Below, piece after piece: positions 1-10,800 of a DNA stretch of 64,000 nucleotides. Position numbers and translations under genes: made by a program. This stretch comes from Struthio camelus (taxonomy: Eukaryota; Chordata; Aves; Struthioniformes; Struthionidae). The notes under the pieces are model-generated. The model ran no database searches. It saw only the letters and a list, made by a program, of their open reading frames with translations, and was not told the origin of the DNA. The stretch spans positions 124,983,738 through 125,047,737 of the forward strand of contig NC_090944.1 of NCBI RefSeq assembly GCF_040807025.1, given 5' to 3'. The stretch's first letter is position 1. The number at the start of each line of letters is the position of its first letter.

Positions 1-2600
1 TCCCTCAAAATCTTGCCTTTTTTGCACCCTCTGTCATTCACGGCTACAACAACATGCGCAACAGATAGAGAGAAGGATGTAAGGCAAAAATAAGAGGAAG
101 AAACGGCCTGGAGACTGCACTCTATATGCATAGACAGACAAAAGCGTCTAAAGAACTAATTCTCAGTTTGATGCTCCCCAGGACAGAAGTGGCCAGCAAT
201 TGACGTACTTTGAGCTATTCTGAAGAGCAAATACGTGAGCTCTGATTTTCACATGAGCAGAGCATCCACTGTGCCAGATAAAATCATTGTAACTAGTTCC
301 TACCCCAGTCCAGTATTTATCTGAAAAACATCTAGGCCTTATAGATAGGCTTTGAAACCCAGAGGTGGTGTAAAAGACCAGTACTTTCAAAAATGGATGT
401 TTGAATCACCTGAAAATGTAGCCTCATTTTCCAGCTGAGCCAGCAGCCCCTGACTGTGGCGGTGTGTGCTGAGAGTCAATAATGCAACTACTTCACGAGT
501 TTTGAACACCTCCTACCTGAACCCGGCTGTAGGTCTGTTGTTTTAAACTCTTTCCCATATGAGCTGGAATCTTTGCGCATTAGATGCAATGAAGCATTTT
601 GTGTCATGAGCAGTCACTACCTACACAGCTACAATACGTTCCACCTAGCGTTTTAACGCTCTGCCTGCTGTCTGGCTTTAGAGCCATGTGTAACAGCAGG
701 AACCAGAAACAGCAGTATACGACTAGCCAAAATACAGCTGGAAATCACCTGCATTCAACTCGGCATGTTACTGAGCTAGACGGCCAGCACTCAGCGTGCT
801 CCACCATGTCCTCTGGCATGGGTGGAGTAGAGTGCGTGCGTGTCTCTTCCAGCAATTATAATTTCTAAGGGAAAGCAGCCAAGTGTAGTACATAGAGGTT
901 AAAAGCTTTAGATGGAAACTGTGAATGAGTAGGCTGGGTGGATCTGATCCTGTATGCTTTGCACATTCCTCTAGTATGTTTGCTATCTGATGTAACTCCT
1001 TCCACCAAATTAACATCCTGTGATCTCCCCTGACCTTTCTCATCGTCTTAGATGCCATGAGGTAGCCTGGTCCCTAAATCCTAAAATAAGAATCTGAAGA
1101 ATCCACAGCAAATCTTTTACTTTTAGTAAAAGTAACTGGATGATGAAATGATTCCCTGAGAAAATCTTTCTCTCTCGATGAGAGGATTTATCTTGAAGCA
1201 GATTGCACTCAAGGGCTCTAAACCTGGAGCTAACACAGCTCAGCCCAGCTCCACTGATTTAATGGTTACAATCTGTATTTGGGCTGAAAATCCACTCCTG
1301 ATTGCTCAGAAAACAGCAAATGTTTCTAAGTGAAATAATAAATTTTAGAGTGAGCAAAGCAAGTGATATGGGGCCATCTTTTACCTCAGTCTCAAAATAC
1401 AGTAGAGCATTAACTACAAAAATTAACACCCGTTATTCAAAAATGGAAATGTGACTATTGTAAGCTTTGTTAATTTTTATTAGTCTCTTTTAACAGCTTT
1501 TACAGGTACAGCCTTAAGTTTTTGATTAAACACAGCAGTATATTACAGAAACAAAAACCCGGAGCTGACTCCCACTCTTTCTGCGGGCATTTTAGCAAAT
1601 ACAAATACCCTGAAAAGAAGCATTGAACCATGTTTTCTCACAAAATGAATGAACACACTGAAAGGTGGAGGACCCTGCCCTGAATTCCCTGTGCTTATAT
1701 TATTAGCCCAAAAGGTGACGAACACCTTCTTCTGGTGCTGAGATTGTCAAGGCAGCGGCAGGGAACCTGCCGCAGAGTCTTCCACCGGTATTAATAAGTC
1801 CATAGCTGAAAAGCCTGTGTGGTTTTCAGAACCATAATCAATATCTCTCCGGGCAAAGACTCACTCTTAAAGACTTTGGCCAAGAATTTAAAATTCATAT
1901 TCTTCGCTGGGCAAATTGAAATCAGTGGAAATATGAAATTTCCATTTACGATCTGCCAGGCCTGTCCTTTAGCGATTAAGGTTACAACATTCTATTTATA
2001 AACACTCTATTATCAGAGATCCTGACTAGCCATAACTCCAGCTTACATCAGAATAAATTTTTGATCTCTGCAGAATACTTTGTGGTCAAATATCGGCTAA
2101 ATTGTCCCTAAACAGCAAAGCTGAGAGAAGAAAGGTGCAAGAAATCCAGGTTAGCTAAAACACGAGCCTGTGTTCACAGCCATTTGGCCCGCAGAAGCTT
2201 TGGAGCTGTGACATGCAGAGCAGCTGTCATGGTTCATCTAGTTTCTTTAAATCACATCCATTCTTCTCATGTTTGTTGATATGAACTTCTGCCTTTCCCT
2301 TCATCGCTTTCAGAGAAAAGTATAGCAGCAGCTGCTCCGTTCAGTACAGCCAGCAGCAGCGCGTAAATAACACACGCTTCTGATCCTAGAGGACAGCTTC
2401 ATCTAAGTACCATGCATCCAAGAAGCGGTCACAGTTATACTCCTTTCAACCCCTTGGAAAATGCTGACCCTGTGGTGACCACAGACAGCTGCTGAATGCC
2501 AGCACCAAATCACTCTAAATAGTACTTCAGAGTTTGATGTCTTACCTTCTCCAGGTGTTTCCTTACAGCACAGGATAACTATTCCCCTGGTGGTAACGCC

Positions 2601-2618
2601 TACTGCTTATAAGCAGTA
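2601..2618. repeat. Perfect 18-bp palindrome
   Basis: TACTGCTTA is followed directly by its reverse complement TAAGCAGTA, with no spacer. It contains a CTTATAAG core. It lies outside any recognised gene, and no function is claimed. Confidence 0.85.
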
Positions 2619-4398
2619 TATATGTTACCTCAACCTATGTGTGTTTTGTGCGTGTCAGTGCCTATGTGTGTATATATATCTCGTCTACGTAACCCTGAGA
2701 GCTCGTCCTCACCTATCAAAAAACGTGATAGAAGCAGGAGGTGGGGAAAAAATTGATGTTGAGCAATGGTAAAACATTTCTGGAAAGCCCAATGCAAAAT
2801 GTTCCACAGAAGGCATGAAATAACAGGTCAGCCCATCACACAGACTAGAATTTGACTCACCCCTGAATTTAGTGGAAGGCAGCTTCCTTGTTTTGTTAGC
2901 CATTAGAATACTCAAAGCACAAAAACTGCAGACTCTCTGTATGTCACTGACAAGGTAGAACAGGTGGATGCATTTGACTGTGTCTCAATGCATTTTAACC
3001 AAATTTCTGCCTTCAGGTAAGAAAAGAAACTACAAAGGAAATACCCTCAACCACCTCCCCAAAGGCCACATACATTCAGAGCATATGGGACCACAGTCTC
3101 TCCACTGTGTCCATCACTAAATCATTACAATTTCTAAAAATATAAATATATGTAAGCTTCATGGAAGTACATTACCTATCGCTGTGACAGTCAAAATCAT
3201 CCAAGAGTTACAGGAGAAACCTCCAAGCTTCTACACTGTAAGGATGGCTAAGGTCTCTGCTCATTTTTCTTTCTGGCACCGTTACAGACATCACATCGGA
3301 TCATACGGGTCCAGTCCTGTATGTGCAAAACAGCATGCATTCTCTACGTTACAAATTTAAGATGTGAACTCTTTGGATGCAAGGAAGCTTCCCACTCACT
3401 GTCTATACATTACCCACCCAACATTCTCCATTCCTGGTGGCACTTCTGGGTACCAGCACCTTGTTCTACTGCAAGCAATGAGAGAGAGGACACGAGCAAT
3501 ACAGAGCAGCAGGGACAGGGACAGTGTATGAGTACCAAGTCATCTGAGAACAATGCTAAGAGAAACATATTGGGAAATATTTCAGAGGAATACAAAGGAG
3601 CAATGAGGGCAGGACAAGAAGGTAGCAGCTTTCTGAGTTGTAAAGGCAAAGCAACGAGTGACGAAACGGATAGACTATCCTGGAGACGATTTTCTTCCTA
3701 GGCCACATGGCAGCGGAGGACGGTTGAGAAGTCTGATCTAAATGGACCACATAAAACTCTCCTTTCCTTATCTATCAAATTATTATGTTTGGTTTAATTC
3801 TGGGGGCCTGCTGCACCTTCCTCTCTCCCTGTAGCAGTCACACAACCCCTGCTATTCCATTTTGGACCCATCACTACCTGAACTTTTGACACTTGTGCCC
3901 ACTTGGGTTTCTTTGTAATGAACAAGCAGTGACAATAATTGTACTGGCAGGAAACAAATTTTACTAAACTACACTGTTCCCCCAAGCTTCTTGAAACTGT
4001 CAAACTTTTGCGGTACTGACTGAGTCACCACCTCTTTTCAAAACTCAGTGATTTGCTCATGTCCCTATTCTCTAAAGAGCTTGTAGGAAGTAAACCTGTC
4101 CAGTCTAAGGCAAGGAGATAAGCAAACACACGTCACAACAATTTGATTTCACACGAAACTAGTTTCAGTTATACAATGTTGTGTTTCACCCCTAAACGTT
4201 AGGTTTCAATTTGAACACAAATACTACGTGACTTGAATCCGGCCTCATTCGCTTCCGGTAGAATCTTCTCTAACAAAATCTCTCTCTCAGTCAAGGACAG
4301 CACCCAGCGAAGTGAACGTCTGCAACAACCTTACCAACAGCAGGGACCGGGCTGAGAAACTCCTGAGCTAAAAGTTTAATTTGTCACAGCTTGATCGA

Positions 4399-4430
4399 AA
4401 AAGACAAGTTCTAGAAAAGACAAGTTCTAG
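4399..4430. repeat. 16-bp perfect tandem duplication
   Basis: The 16-mer AAAAGACAAGTTCTAG occurs at 4399-4414 and again at 4415-4430 with no change. This is a recent-looking local slippage or duplication in non-genic sequence. Confidence 0.9.
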
Positions 4431-6826
4431 AATAGAGGACTATAGCAGACCTGTCCCCTCTCAGTACCAGAAACATGTATGTTATGATCACTGCAATACA
4501 CTAGTTTCTAGGTAGGGCATTGAAGAAAGAGCTTTTCTGTGTGAACTGCTCAGGAACTTTCAACAAATATAGCCCTTTTCCAGCACTGAATTTTAATGAA
4601 AAATCATTATTTGGAAAATGTTTAATTGCTTTAATTCTTTTCCTGCTTTCAAAACAGGCCACTTTCAGAAATTTTTTAAATTTAATTTTTTTTTTTGGAC
4701 CATTTGGCCATCCTGGAGACTGCACTGTGGGACCAATCCGGCCACTGGAACACTATCTATCAAAATGTCCTTGATGAAGAAATAAAAAGGAATAAATAAT
4801 AAAAACAGATTCAAATTTTCAATTCAAATTTTGGCCAAAAAAAAAAAAAAATCCTCTGAACTTCTTTTCCTAATTTTACTGTCCTTTGTTTTTGGGCAGG
4901 CTGTATATTTCGAAGGTAAGGAGAGTCCCTGAGGAAGTCAGCCTTCTGGAGAAAAATGATTAACAAACAGATTGAAAAAGATATAAAGGTGTGTAATGCT
5001 TGGAAGTCAGCTAAAGAAAATCCATAAAAATTGTGAGTATTAGTTGCAATCTGCCATGGAAATAAAGAATTCAAAAGAGAGGGAGGGACTCTCTCCAGAA
5101 ATTGTGAGGGTTCTTTTCCTTTTTTTTGGCCGTTTGGCCATCAGGTATAAATATTTATGATTAGCACAACTTAATGGTTAATATGTATCATTGTCTTGTC
5201 AATGCAGAACAACTATGCCTCTGCTATACCTGTAGCAGTTAGTTCCCATAACCTGCACAGCAGAAATCTTAATCGATCTTCTCTCCCATTCATTGTGTTC
5301 AGGAAGAGCATCAAGGTGTTCTAGGGAGATTTACAATCAAAGACTTCCTGGCCTGACCTTTACTCAGCTCTGAGAACAAGAATATCACAGGAAAACACTG
5401 AGGAGCAATAGAGTCCATATATAGTTGTAGAAATACCAGAATAGCATCTGAGGAACACAATCCTTAAAGGGCAGAACTATCTAGAATGTGAAAGTGAATT
5501 TTTCTTACAAAATGAGGAGTTCTTGTGAACTTTGCTGATTGCTACAGGGTCTATCCTTTTCAGAAATTTTCACTGGAAGCAATTCATCAAATTCTTCAAG
5601 CCAAAATCTCAGTCTATTTAAAGAGATTTTAAAACATTAATTCCACTTTCAAACTAGTTTTAAGTATTGGCAGCAAAGCAGAGAAGCGTGACTTTCAGAA
5701 AATATCATCAACTTACTATTTTCTTCCAGAAAAAGAAAACTGGTCCCTGGAGCCATCACTGTCACCTCATGGGTCAGGCTGCACAGAAGAGCCGGCTGTG
5801 CAAATGAATCAGACCACAGAATGAGAACGACCAGGAAAACGCATCTACAATCAAATGCATAGAAAGAGACCCTGAAAGCATACACAAATTTTTTAGCGTT
5901 CCTAGGTCTGTCCTTGGACTAGACAGAGCTAGGCAAGGGAAATACACTTACTGGAAACAGTCTTATCACCCGTGATTTGATCATTCCAACGTCAGGATTA
6001 GTGCCTGCTTGTGTGCCCTATTCCAGACGCATAGGGCCAAACGCATCGTGCTGTTCCCCTGTCAAAATCAACAAATTTGCATGTTTGTGCCAGGCCTGAA
6101 TTATTCCCACCCTGAAATAGAGCTGTACACAAACGGCTGGGAAAGGGCAAAAGCCTATGACACAGCAGGACCTTTCCCAAAACTGCCTTTTGCCACATTT
6201 CTTGGACTCGATGAAGAAACTCAAGTTAAAAAAAAAGCTATGCAGAGATATTTCAGGAAAGCTCCCCGCTCAAAGTGCTTTGTCCCAACAGCTCAGCTGT
6301 CATTAGGACCGCCTGGCAGCGCTGCGTTAGAGCTGATGGACAACCCTGAAGACATACTGAGCCACGGACTAGCGCTGGGAAACTTGTGCAACTGGAGCAG
6401 GCTTCGGCCCAAGTGTCGTAGCATTCGCTCTTCAGCTCTCCGGTCACCCTAATTGCTGCAGGAATAAAAGAGTGGAGACAACTACTAATTTGTCTGTCTT
6501 GTCTGACCAAATGGTGAATTCTTCTGGGCGCAGATATCCTCTTTTGTATCATTTCTGCGAGCCCAGTACAACCCTAAGAGAAGCAACGAACAGCAAGGGT
6601 AACGCACCAGTTACTTGGGGGCGTTCAACATCGTTGTAACAGAAGCAGATCTCCCAGGCCCGCTTAGATAAATACGAAACGTGACTCGCAAGCGAGCGTC
6701 CTGCGGCAGTTTTGTTTCCCGGGTATGAAACCCCAGAGCGGCGGGAGCCGGGGCAGCGCTTCGGCCCTCGGCAAAGCCGTCGCCGCAGCGGCTTCCCGCT
6801 GGCTTCGGCTGTAGGTTTACGCCGGC

Positions 6827-6982
6827 TTAAGCACAGGCAGAAGGGGACTCCCGACACCTTTCGGGGTTTGACCCTTCGTGTAAGGGCGCCTCTGCCCTTA
6901 CACGACCGTGCCGTCGAACACCCTTGCGGAAGAGCAACCACCCAGGGTGTTTCTCTTCTCCGGAAGTGACAAGCGCGGCCAT
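6827..6982 (-). other. Possible first exon of a divergent transcript
   Basis: On the - strand an ATG at 6982-6980 lies within GAGATGGCCGCG, directly next to an ETS core (CACTTCCGG when read on this strand). It opens a 51-codon frame beginning MAALVTSGEEK. A GTAAGG donor-like hexamer follows about 80 nt downstream. The layout (YY1-like site over the ATG, ETS beside it, inside a CpG island) is common for TATA-less head-to-head genes. I do not recognise the peptide and see no following exon, so this is speculative. It could equally be a non-coding antisense start. Confidence 0.13.
6877..6904. repeat. Perfect 11-bp inverted repeat (hairpin) in the promoter
   Basis: CGTGTAAGGGC and its exact reverse complement GCCCTTACACG flank a 6-nt spacer (GCCTCT). 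The dyad lies about 230-260 bp upstream of the first upstream AUG of EHD3, within the CpG island. It could bind a dimeric factor or form a cruciform. Confidence 0.85.
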
Positions 6983-6985
6983 CTC
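6958..6985 (-). promoter_or_regulatory. ETS + YY1-like motif pair
   Basis: The + strand reads CTCCGGAAGTGACAAG and then CGCGGCCATCTC. Read on the - strand this is a YY1-like ATGGCCGC followed by an ETS/GABP core, CACTTCCGG. Known vertebrate TATA-less and bidirectional promoters often have these sites 10-20 bp apart. Assignment is by motif only. Confidence 0.45.
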
Positions 6986-7080
6986 AGCCCCCCCACAGGG
7001 AGGAACCGAGGACAAACCCACAGAAACACCACGACGCGCTGGCCGAGGCGCAAAATGACCCACGCTTAAAGAGCACCGGG

Positions 7081-7123
7081 ATTTATTTAAAAACCAGGTG
7101 AAAATGTAGCGGGGGGGGGGGAG
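7081..7123 (+). promoter_or_regulatory. TATA-like A/T patch and G-tract before the EHD3 leader
   Basis: An A/T-rich ATTTATTTAAAAA (7081-7093) sits inside otherwise GC-rich DNA. An 11-G run (7111-7121) follows, and then a YY1-like AAATGGCGGC at 7131. If the A/T patch acts as a TATA element, transcription would begin around 7110-7125. The G-run could also mark a nucleosome-poor or G-quadruplex site. The sequence does not decide between these. Confidence 0.3.
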
Positions 7124-7132
7124 GGAAGGGAA

Positions 7133-7624
7133 ATGGCGGCCGGCCGGCCCTCAGGCCGCGCGCAGCTCGGCGGGGCGCAGCGCCCCCTTACGGGCGCTGA
7201 GCGCCGCGCCCTGCCTCAACATGGCGCCGCCCGGCGCGGCTTCACCCGCCGGGGAGAACGGGCGGCGCCTGCCAGGAGCCGCCGACTTCCGCCGCCGGCC
7301 CCATTTCCTGGAGGGGCCGCCCTTAAACGCCGCCCGCCCCTCCTTCCTTTCCTCCCTCCGTGCGCGGTATGCCCACGCCGGGAGCCGGCGGCGCGAAGGG
7401 AGGCGGCGGCGGCGTCCACCGGCGCCTTTCCGCCGAGCTCTGCGGGCGAGCGCGTGAGGCGCGGCCGCCGGTGCTGCCGCTGGGCCCGCGGTGCGCTGCG
7501 GTGGTGTCTGACTGAAAGCGGCGGCTTCGCTCAACGGCAGCCCGCCGCCGGGGCGGTGGGGAGCCGCCGCCCTTGCCGCCGCCGGCTGCCTCCTCGCGCC
7601 GGGCGCGGGAGCATGCGGGGGTAG
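7133..7624 (+). other. Upstream AUGs and uORFs in the EHD3 leader
   Basis: Three AUGs precede the EHD3 start. AUG 7133 (G at -3, G at +4) opens a 163-codon GC-rich frame ending at 7624. AUG 7221 (A at -3, G at +4) opens a 78-codon frame ending at 7457. AUG 7613 (A at -3) is in the same frame as 7133 and encodes only Met-Arg-Gly before TAG (7622-7624), 44 nt upstream of the main ATG. None is in frame with EHD3. Whether each lies in the mRNA depends on the unknown start site. The long frames have no recognisable family and are probably not stable proteins, but they could lower translation of EHD3. Confidence 0.45.
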
Positions 7625-7668
7625 CCCGCGGCCAGGCAACCGCCGCCGCCGCCCAGCGCCCAGCCACC

Positions 7669-7895
7669 ATGTTCAGCTGGCTGGGGACCGACGACCGCCG
7701 GCGCAAGGACCCCGAGGTGTTCCAGACGGTGAGCGAGGGCCTGAAGAAGCTCTACAAAACCAAGCTGCTGCCGCTGGAGGAGCACTACAAGTTCCACGAG
7801 TTCCACTCGCCCGCCCTGGAGGATGCCGACTTCGACAACAAGCCCATGGTGCTCCTCGTGGGGCAGTACTCCACGGGGAAGACCACCTTCATCAG
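7669..7895 (+). CDS. EHD3: EHD3 coding exon 1 (residues 1-76)
   Basis: Encodes the N-terminal region and the start of the ATPase domain, including the P-loop GQYSTGKTT at residues 65-73. The start codon has A at -3 in CAGCCACCATG. The exon ends in ATC AG, splitting Arg76, at the donor AG|GTAGAG. That donor is weaker than consensus, with A at +5. Reading through the donor gives an immediate in-frame TAG at 7897-7899, which supports a true exon end here. The reading frame stays open into the leader without an ATG, so near-cognate N-terminal extension cannot be ruled out. Confidence 0.97.
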
Positions 7896-10800
7896 GTAGA
7901 GCCCGGGCGGGGGGGGGGTCCTCGCTGGCTGTGTCCGTGTCGCTTCCACGGAGGAGCCCGTTTTGGCTGAAGAGGGGCTTCCTCGCAAGGGTGGGTGGGG
8001 GGTGGGTGAGATGTTGCACTGCTGGGAAGCACCGACGTGGCAAGAAGGAGCCATGGACAGGGCTCGGCTGTGGCCGAGTGGAGTCACTCGGGGCCCTGCT
8101 GCGCGTCCCTGCCGTGGCTGCCCAGGGCCTTCGGGCAAGGCTCGGGTGAGCAGTGGTCTCTGCCTAACACTCTGTCTTCTTTTCCTTCTCTCTGTTGAGA
8201 TAACGCTCCGCGTAGCCTGAGAAGTTTGTGCACGAGGAGAGACCTGCCCATCTTCAGGACTTGAAAAACCACGTCCTGTCTCAATGGTGCGCTGCCCTGC
8301 TGAGATGCAGGGAGCAGCAGATTGGCTCCTCCTTGTAAAGCGAGGGCTGCTGCCAGCTGCAGCTTTGAGATGAAACTGTCCAAGAGAGGGTTAAGCTCTT
8401 CCAGCTGGAGGCAGTTGCAGGGATCTCTGTTCAGGCACACCGCTAGTTCAACTTGCGGCAGCCTTTCTCTGGGGATCATAGCTGAAGCTGCGCTGTCTGC
8501 ATTTCCTATGTGATTCATAAGCTTGGTGTTAAGCGCCAGCCTAACTCTGGTGCGGCTGTGTTGAAATCTGCAGAATTACTCCCGTGTAAATCCGGATACA
8601 GGCCACAAGCAGCCAGTCCTTTGTTCTGCTGGGTGTTTCTTGGTGGAGGAGGGGGCTGGGAGAGTAGGAAGAGGCGAGTCAAACTGGCTGGCTGTGCCTT
8701 TTCAGGAGTGACCTTGAAGAATGCAGGTATTTTTGTGCTGTAATATTCATGCTATTTAATGCACTGACCAGGAGCTGAGAACAGAATGCATTTCTGCTAC
8801 CTTGGCAGTCACAAGTCTGGCCAAGTTTAATGCTGAAAAGATTTTTTTCCCCCCCCTGACCCCCATGAGCAGGTCAGGTAGATGATGAAGGGGCCTGGAT
8901 GACCCTCAGAGGCTGCTTTTTAAAGAAGCATTTGGCATAATTGTTTGTTGCAAGAGGGGGAGATGGGGCTACTCTTCTGAAAATGAAAGGCTGATTTGGG
9001 TAGCTTAGCTCACTGTTTCCACCTCAAATCTTTGTTCTGTGTCTTGGTACCAAACCTGTTTGAAAGGCTTTCACCCCTCTGGGATACCAGCATCTCAGAG
9101 CGCAACCGATTCTGAACGCCTCCTTGAGGCTGGTTACTCTATAACTAGAGCATCTCCTCTAAATGTTCCCCTCTGGACTGCCAACATCGGCTTTTCTCTG
9201 CAGTTTCACCTGTGTGCTGCTGTTGGCCAAGTCTTCCTGCCTTTGCCCCTGTCTGTTCAGTGAAGTCCTTTTCTGTCGGCCTGAGCTGCTCTTGCAAGAA
9301 GTCTGGCTGTCTAAAGCATGTTCCAGGCAAAAGGAGAAGATGAGCCTTCCCTTCTGTGGGAAGGCAGCAGCCGCATAACTCCTCTGTCAGTGGGCTGATC
9401 TGAGGTTCTCTTCAACCAGCAGGCTTCAGGCCTGTGACCTCTTCTCCTGGCCTGCTCAGTGTGCAGGGCTGGGATGAGTCAATCCAGGGATTAGGGTCGA
9501 GCAGAAAAGGCCAGGAGCTGCTGCCTCACAGGAGCACCAAATGGACATGAGAAGGTGCTCCAGCAAGGCAGAGGTTTCTCTGCACAAAACAGTGAATAAG
9601 AAGGTGAAAGTCAAGGGCTGTTGAAGTGCCTGTGGGCCTTCCCCAATGGGAGAAATATAAGGGCTATATAGGACTCCAGTGTAATCCTGAGCAGGGAGGC
9701 AGGAGGTACCAGAAAGTGTTGCTTGTGGTAGGCATCCAGCTTGAGTTGCAGGTGCTGGTCATTTGGGAGCTGGGATAAGCACCAGATTAGCATCCAGAGT
9801 TATTGTGGGAAGGCAAGTGGGAGCTGAAACCAATAGCAGAGAGCAGTTAAAGGGGGAGGGGGGAAATGGGAGGGGAAACAACCATTATGTCTAGGCATTG
9901 GAATGAAACAAGAAAAGGCATCCGGACATCTCTTCCATAATCCTGTCAGGATGGAGGACAACTAATGTTATTCCCCAAATATCCATCCCACTTCATATTG
10001 AGTTCTGCTTGTAATGAGATGCAATTTGGGGATCTGACAGTTCCACTAAACGCTCAGGTGGCATGAACTCGGTGCCTGATCACCCTTGGATCCCGGGGCA
10101 CTGACTGAAAGAAAATGATCTTAGTTACCTACCCTAGAGCTGGGTCTGTCTCCCAAGGCTCTTCCCTTGCTCCTGGGGAGTCTGAAGTGAAATGAAGAAA
10201 TGCAAGGCTTTGGGGAAATAAATTGCTAGAGCCTCTGTGGAGAGCGCATGTAAGCTGCAGCCTCTTGCAGTGAGGCTGCAGTGATTGGAGAAGCAAGGCA
10301 GTCAAGGTCAGCTGTGAGAAACCTGCCTAAAGGCTGGAGGAGGAGGAGGAGGGAGGTGAGCTGTGCAGGTTGGAGCAAGACTAAAGCACAGGTTTGTTTT
10401 CTGTGGAATTGGGCTGTACTCCCCCCTACTTTTAGGGACCAGTGGGCTGAGCCATATTTTGCTTTATGAAAGATGTAGAGTCATGAACTGCGGCTTCCCC
10501 CTTTCTGCTGCATCTGCTCTCCTCGTTCACTCCTGTTTCTCTCCCCAGTATCAACCTGGCACAGGCCCTAGGCCTGCATAAAGGCCTGGATGGGGAGGGG
10601 GTAAGCCAACACCTTTACCTGGGAAGTTAACCGCTGTGGCTGTTAGATACTCCCTAGGACAGCAGGATGCCACTGGAGCCTACCTTCTATAACGTTATTG
10701 CTTTTTATGCTTGCTGTAAAAGGATGGCAAGGCAGGACAGAAGACTACTCGCCTAATTCATTTACATTCTGTGGTCTTTTCTAAAAATAATCTTGGCTTC

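Larger units (their letters stand above)
1..6690. other. Upstream intergenic region with no recognised gene
   Basis: About 6.7 kb upstream of EHD3. The open frames here are short, lack family motifs and are scattered over both strands. The longest, 6009-6452 (+, 147 codons), has no recognisable domain. I see no CR1 or LTR signature, only A/T homopolymers (for example around 4680 and 4840), a short palindrome and a short tandem duplication, listed separately. The region may hold regulatory DNA, but that cannot be judged from a single sequence. Confidence 0.6.
6700..7960. promoter_or_regulatory. CpG-island promoter of EHD3
   Basis: Sequence composition changes sharply here to very GC-rich DNA with frequent CG dinucleotides. 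The island spans the upstream flank, the 5' leader, all of coding exon 1 and the start of intron 1, as is typical for a broadly expressed vertebrate gene. It contains CGG/CCG-rich runs and GC boxes, a YY1-like AAATGGCGGC at 7131 and an ETS-type CCGGAAGTG at 6960. The boundaries are estimated by eye, and the transcription start is not fixed by the sequence alone. Confidence 0.85.

Noticed and set aside
6009-6452. 147-codon + frame upstream of EHD3
   Set aside because: No family, no splice or promoter context, and overlapped by frames on the other strand.
7133-7639. Long frames on both strands over the EHD3 leader, as protein-coding genes
   Set aside because: Compositional frames in a CpG island overlapping the 5' leader. 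Kept only as possible uORFs.
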